The notes beneath the pieces were generated by a model that was not told the origin of the DNA, made no database searches, and saw nothing but the letters and a program-made list of their open reading frames with translations. Shown piece by piece: positions 62,824 through 64,000 of a DNA stretch of 64,000 nt. Numbering within the stretch: position 1 is the stretch's first letter; every line of letters begins with the position of its first letter. This DNA is from Sphingobacterium sp. HMA12. Its GTDB lineage: Bacteria > Bacteroidota > Bacteroidia > Sphingobacteriales > Sphingobacteriaceae. The DNA lies in NCBI RefSeq assembly GCF_002933815.1, contig NZ_BEYR01000002.1, forward strand, positions 434,001-498,000, in the 5' to 3' direction. Both the position numbers and the translations under genes were made by a program.

Positions 62824-64000
62824 TTAAACAGTTTTGATTGCTTTCATTGCCGTCATTGCCTTACGCAATTTACGTCCAACGATTTCCACAGGATGGTCAC
62901 GCAAAATTTCATTGATGACAACCAACTGTGCATTATCAACAGCAGCATCTTTACCTTCGTTGAAGTTTTTACCTACTAAATCGGTATCAACAGTTTTCAT
63001 GAAATCAGCCAACAAAGGCTTGCAAGCCTGATCAAATAAGTAACAACCGTATTCCGCTGTATCAGAAATAACACGGTTCATTTCGAACAATTTCTTACGA
63101 GCGATTGTGTTGGCGATTAATGGTGTTTCGTGCAATGATTCGTAGTATGCTGATTCGGGTTTGATACCTGCTTCAACCATTGTTTCGAAAGCCAATTCAA
63201 CGCCTGCGCGAATGAAAGCAACCATTAGGGTATAGTTATCGAAGTACTCTTGCTCGTTGATTTTAACATCGCCAGCAGGTGTTTTCTCAAATGCCGTCTC
63301 ACCTGTTTCAGCTCTCCATTTCAATAAGTTGGCATCACCATTTGCCCAATCTTCCATCATGGTATTGCTAAAGTGACCGGACATGATATCGTCTTGGTGT
63401 TTTTGGAACAATGGACGCATGATATCTTTTAACTCTTCGGAGATCTCAAAAGCTTTCACTTTTGCAGGGTTGCTCAAACGATCCATCATACCACTTACAC
63501 CACCATGTTTCAAAGCTTCAGTAATTACCTCAACACCATATTGTACCAATTTGGATGCGTATCCAGCTTCAATTCCTTTTTCGATCATTTTGTCGAAAGA
63601 TAAAATAGAACCTGTTTGCAATAAACCACAAAGGATTGTTTGCTCACCCATTAAATCTGATTTTACCTCGGCTACAAATGAAGATTTCAATACACCGGCT
63701 TTGTGGCCACCTGTTCCTACACAGTATGCTTTTGCTTCAGCCCAACCTTTTCCTTGTGGATCATTCTCTGGGTGAACAGCGATCAAAGTAGGGACACCGA
63801 AACCACGAAGGTATTCTGCACGAACTTCAGAGCCCGGACATTTTGGAGCAACCATGATGACGGTAATATCTTTACGGATTTGCATACCTTCTTCAACGAT
63901 GTTGAAACCGTGTGAATAAGATAATGTTGCGCCTTCTTTCATCAACGGCATGACCGCGTTGATCACTGAGGTATGTTGTTTATCAGGAGTCAAGTTAATG
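62824..64000 (-). CDS. ilvC: Ketol-acid reductoisomerase, class II long form (5' end outside window)
   Basis: About 392 C-terminal residues are visible; the frame continues to the window edge ([13 protein letters not shown] precedes the first in-window TTG), so the NADPH-binding N-terminus, about 100 residues, is missing. The text matches the long class II IlvC of E. coli: [52 protein letters not shown] and [20 protein letters not shown]. Class II has two knotted domains. It converts acetolactate or acetohydroxybutyrate to dihydroxy acids for valine, leucine and isoleucine synthesis. It is the first visible gene of the ilv/leu block. Confidence 0.95.
   Translation of the reverse strand, partial: INLTPDKQHTSVINAVMPLMKEGATLSYSHGFNIVEEGMQIRKDITVIMVAPKCPGSEVRAEYLRGFGVPTLIAVHPENDPQGKGWAEAKAYCVGTGGHKAGVLKSSFVAEVKSDLMGEQTILCGLLQTGSILSFDKMIEKGIEAGYASKLVQYGVEVITEALKHGGVSGMMDRLSNPAKVKAFEISEELKDIMRPLFQKHQDDIMSGHFSNTMMEDWANGDANLLKWRAETGETAFEKTPAGDVKINEQEYFDNYTLMVAFIRAGVELAFETMVEAGIKPESAYYESLHETPLIANTIARKKLFEMNRVISDTAEYGCYLFDQACKPLLADFMKTVDTDLVGKNFNEGKDAAVDNAQLVVINEILRDHPVEIVGRKLRKAMTAMKAIKTV

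Overview
The window comes from a Bacteroidota chromosome, most likely Sphingobacterium or a close relative in Sphingobacteriaceae. Supporting signs are three SusC/SusD pairs, abundant lipoproteins with short lipoboxes, a DUF6266 protein, promoters of the TTTG / TAnnTTTG type, AT-rich intergenic DNA and a single-chain glycyl-tRNA synthetase. Genus is inferred from gene content, not from a search. No rRNA, tRNA, CRISPR array, insertion sequence or prophage was seen.

Layout. 1-5.8 kb: an OsmC-like gene cut by the window edge, an SGNH-hydrolase lipoprotein plus FadL-type porin pair, thiol peroxidase Tpx, a MetZ-like sulfhydrylase and a META-domain lipoprotein. 6.1-11.6 kb: an alpha-fucoside locus (GH29 and GH95 overlapping by 11 bp), a decayed lipoprotein gene and an AraC regulator. 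11.7-15 kb: a secreted M64 metallopeptidase and an unrecognised lipoprotein separated by a 17-bp inverted repeat. 15-19.6 kb: housekeeping genes (GlyRS, Bcp, an M23 peptidase, a FAH-family hydrolase). 19.9-23.8 kb: an unusual array of 11-bp repeats before a DUF6266 gene, then a HAD hydrolase and a Tat-lipoprotein/GMC oxidoreductase pair. 24.1-35.3 kb: two tandem SusC/SusD pairs with related leaders and a phosphodiesterase. 35.4-39.2 kb: a complete class Ib ribonucleotide reductase operon (nrdH-like, nrdI, nrdE, nrdF). 39.6-42 kb: an S9 peptidase resembling chloroplast glutamyl endopeptidase. 42.3-54.5 kb: AraC, SusC/SusD, aryl-sulfate sulfotransferase, GH130 phosphorylase, EEP-family phosphodiesterase and a sodium:solute symporter. 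54.6-64 kb: a DUF2911 protein and the branched-chain amino-acid cluster transcribed ilvC-leuC-leuD-ABC-leuB-leuA-ilvA, with ilvC running off the window.

How genes work together. The fucosidases would release fucose under AraC control. In the 42-54 kb locus, outer-membrane uptake (SusCD), a periplasm-facing sulfotransferase and EEP enzyme, an inner-membrane symporter and a cytoplasmic phosphorylase form a plausible chain from glycan capture to phosphorolysis; the sulfotransferase in place of a sulfatase is the odd part. The leu/ilv block makes 2-ketoisovalerate into leucine and supplies 2-ketobutyrate for isoleucine. Its LeuA lacks the usual leucine-sensing domain, and a two-domain ABC ATPase is translationally coupled to leuD.

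The least explained features are the 11-bp repeat array before the DUF6266 gene, the sulfotransferase/GH130 locus, and several long perfect inverted repeats around the SusCD genes. Residue and motif assignments are read directly from translations; family names are from memory of the families.
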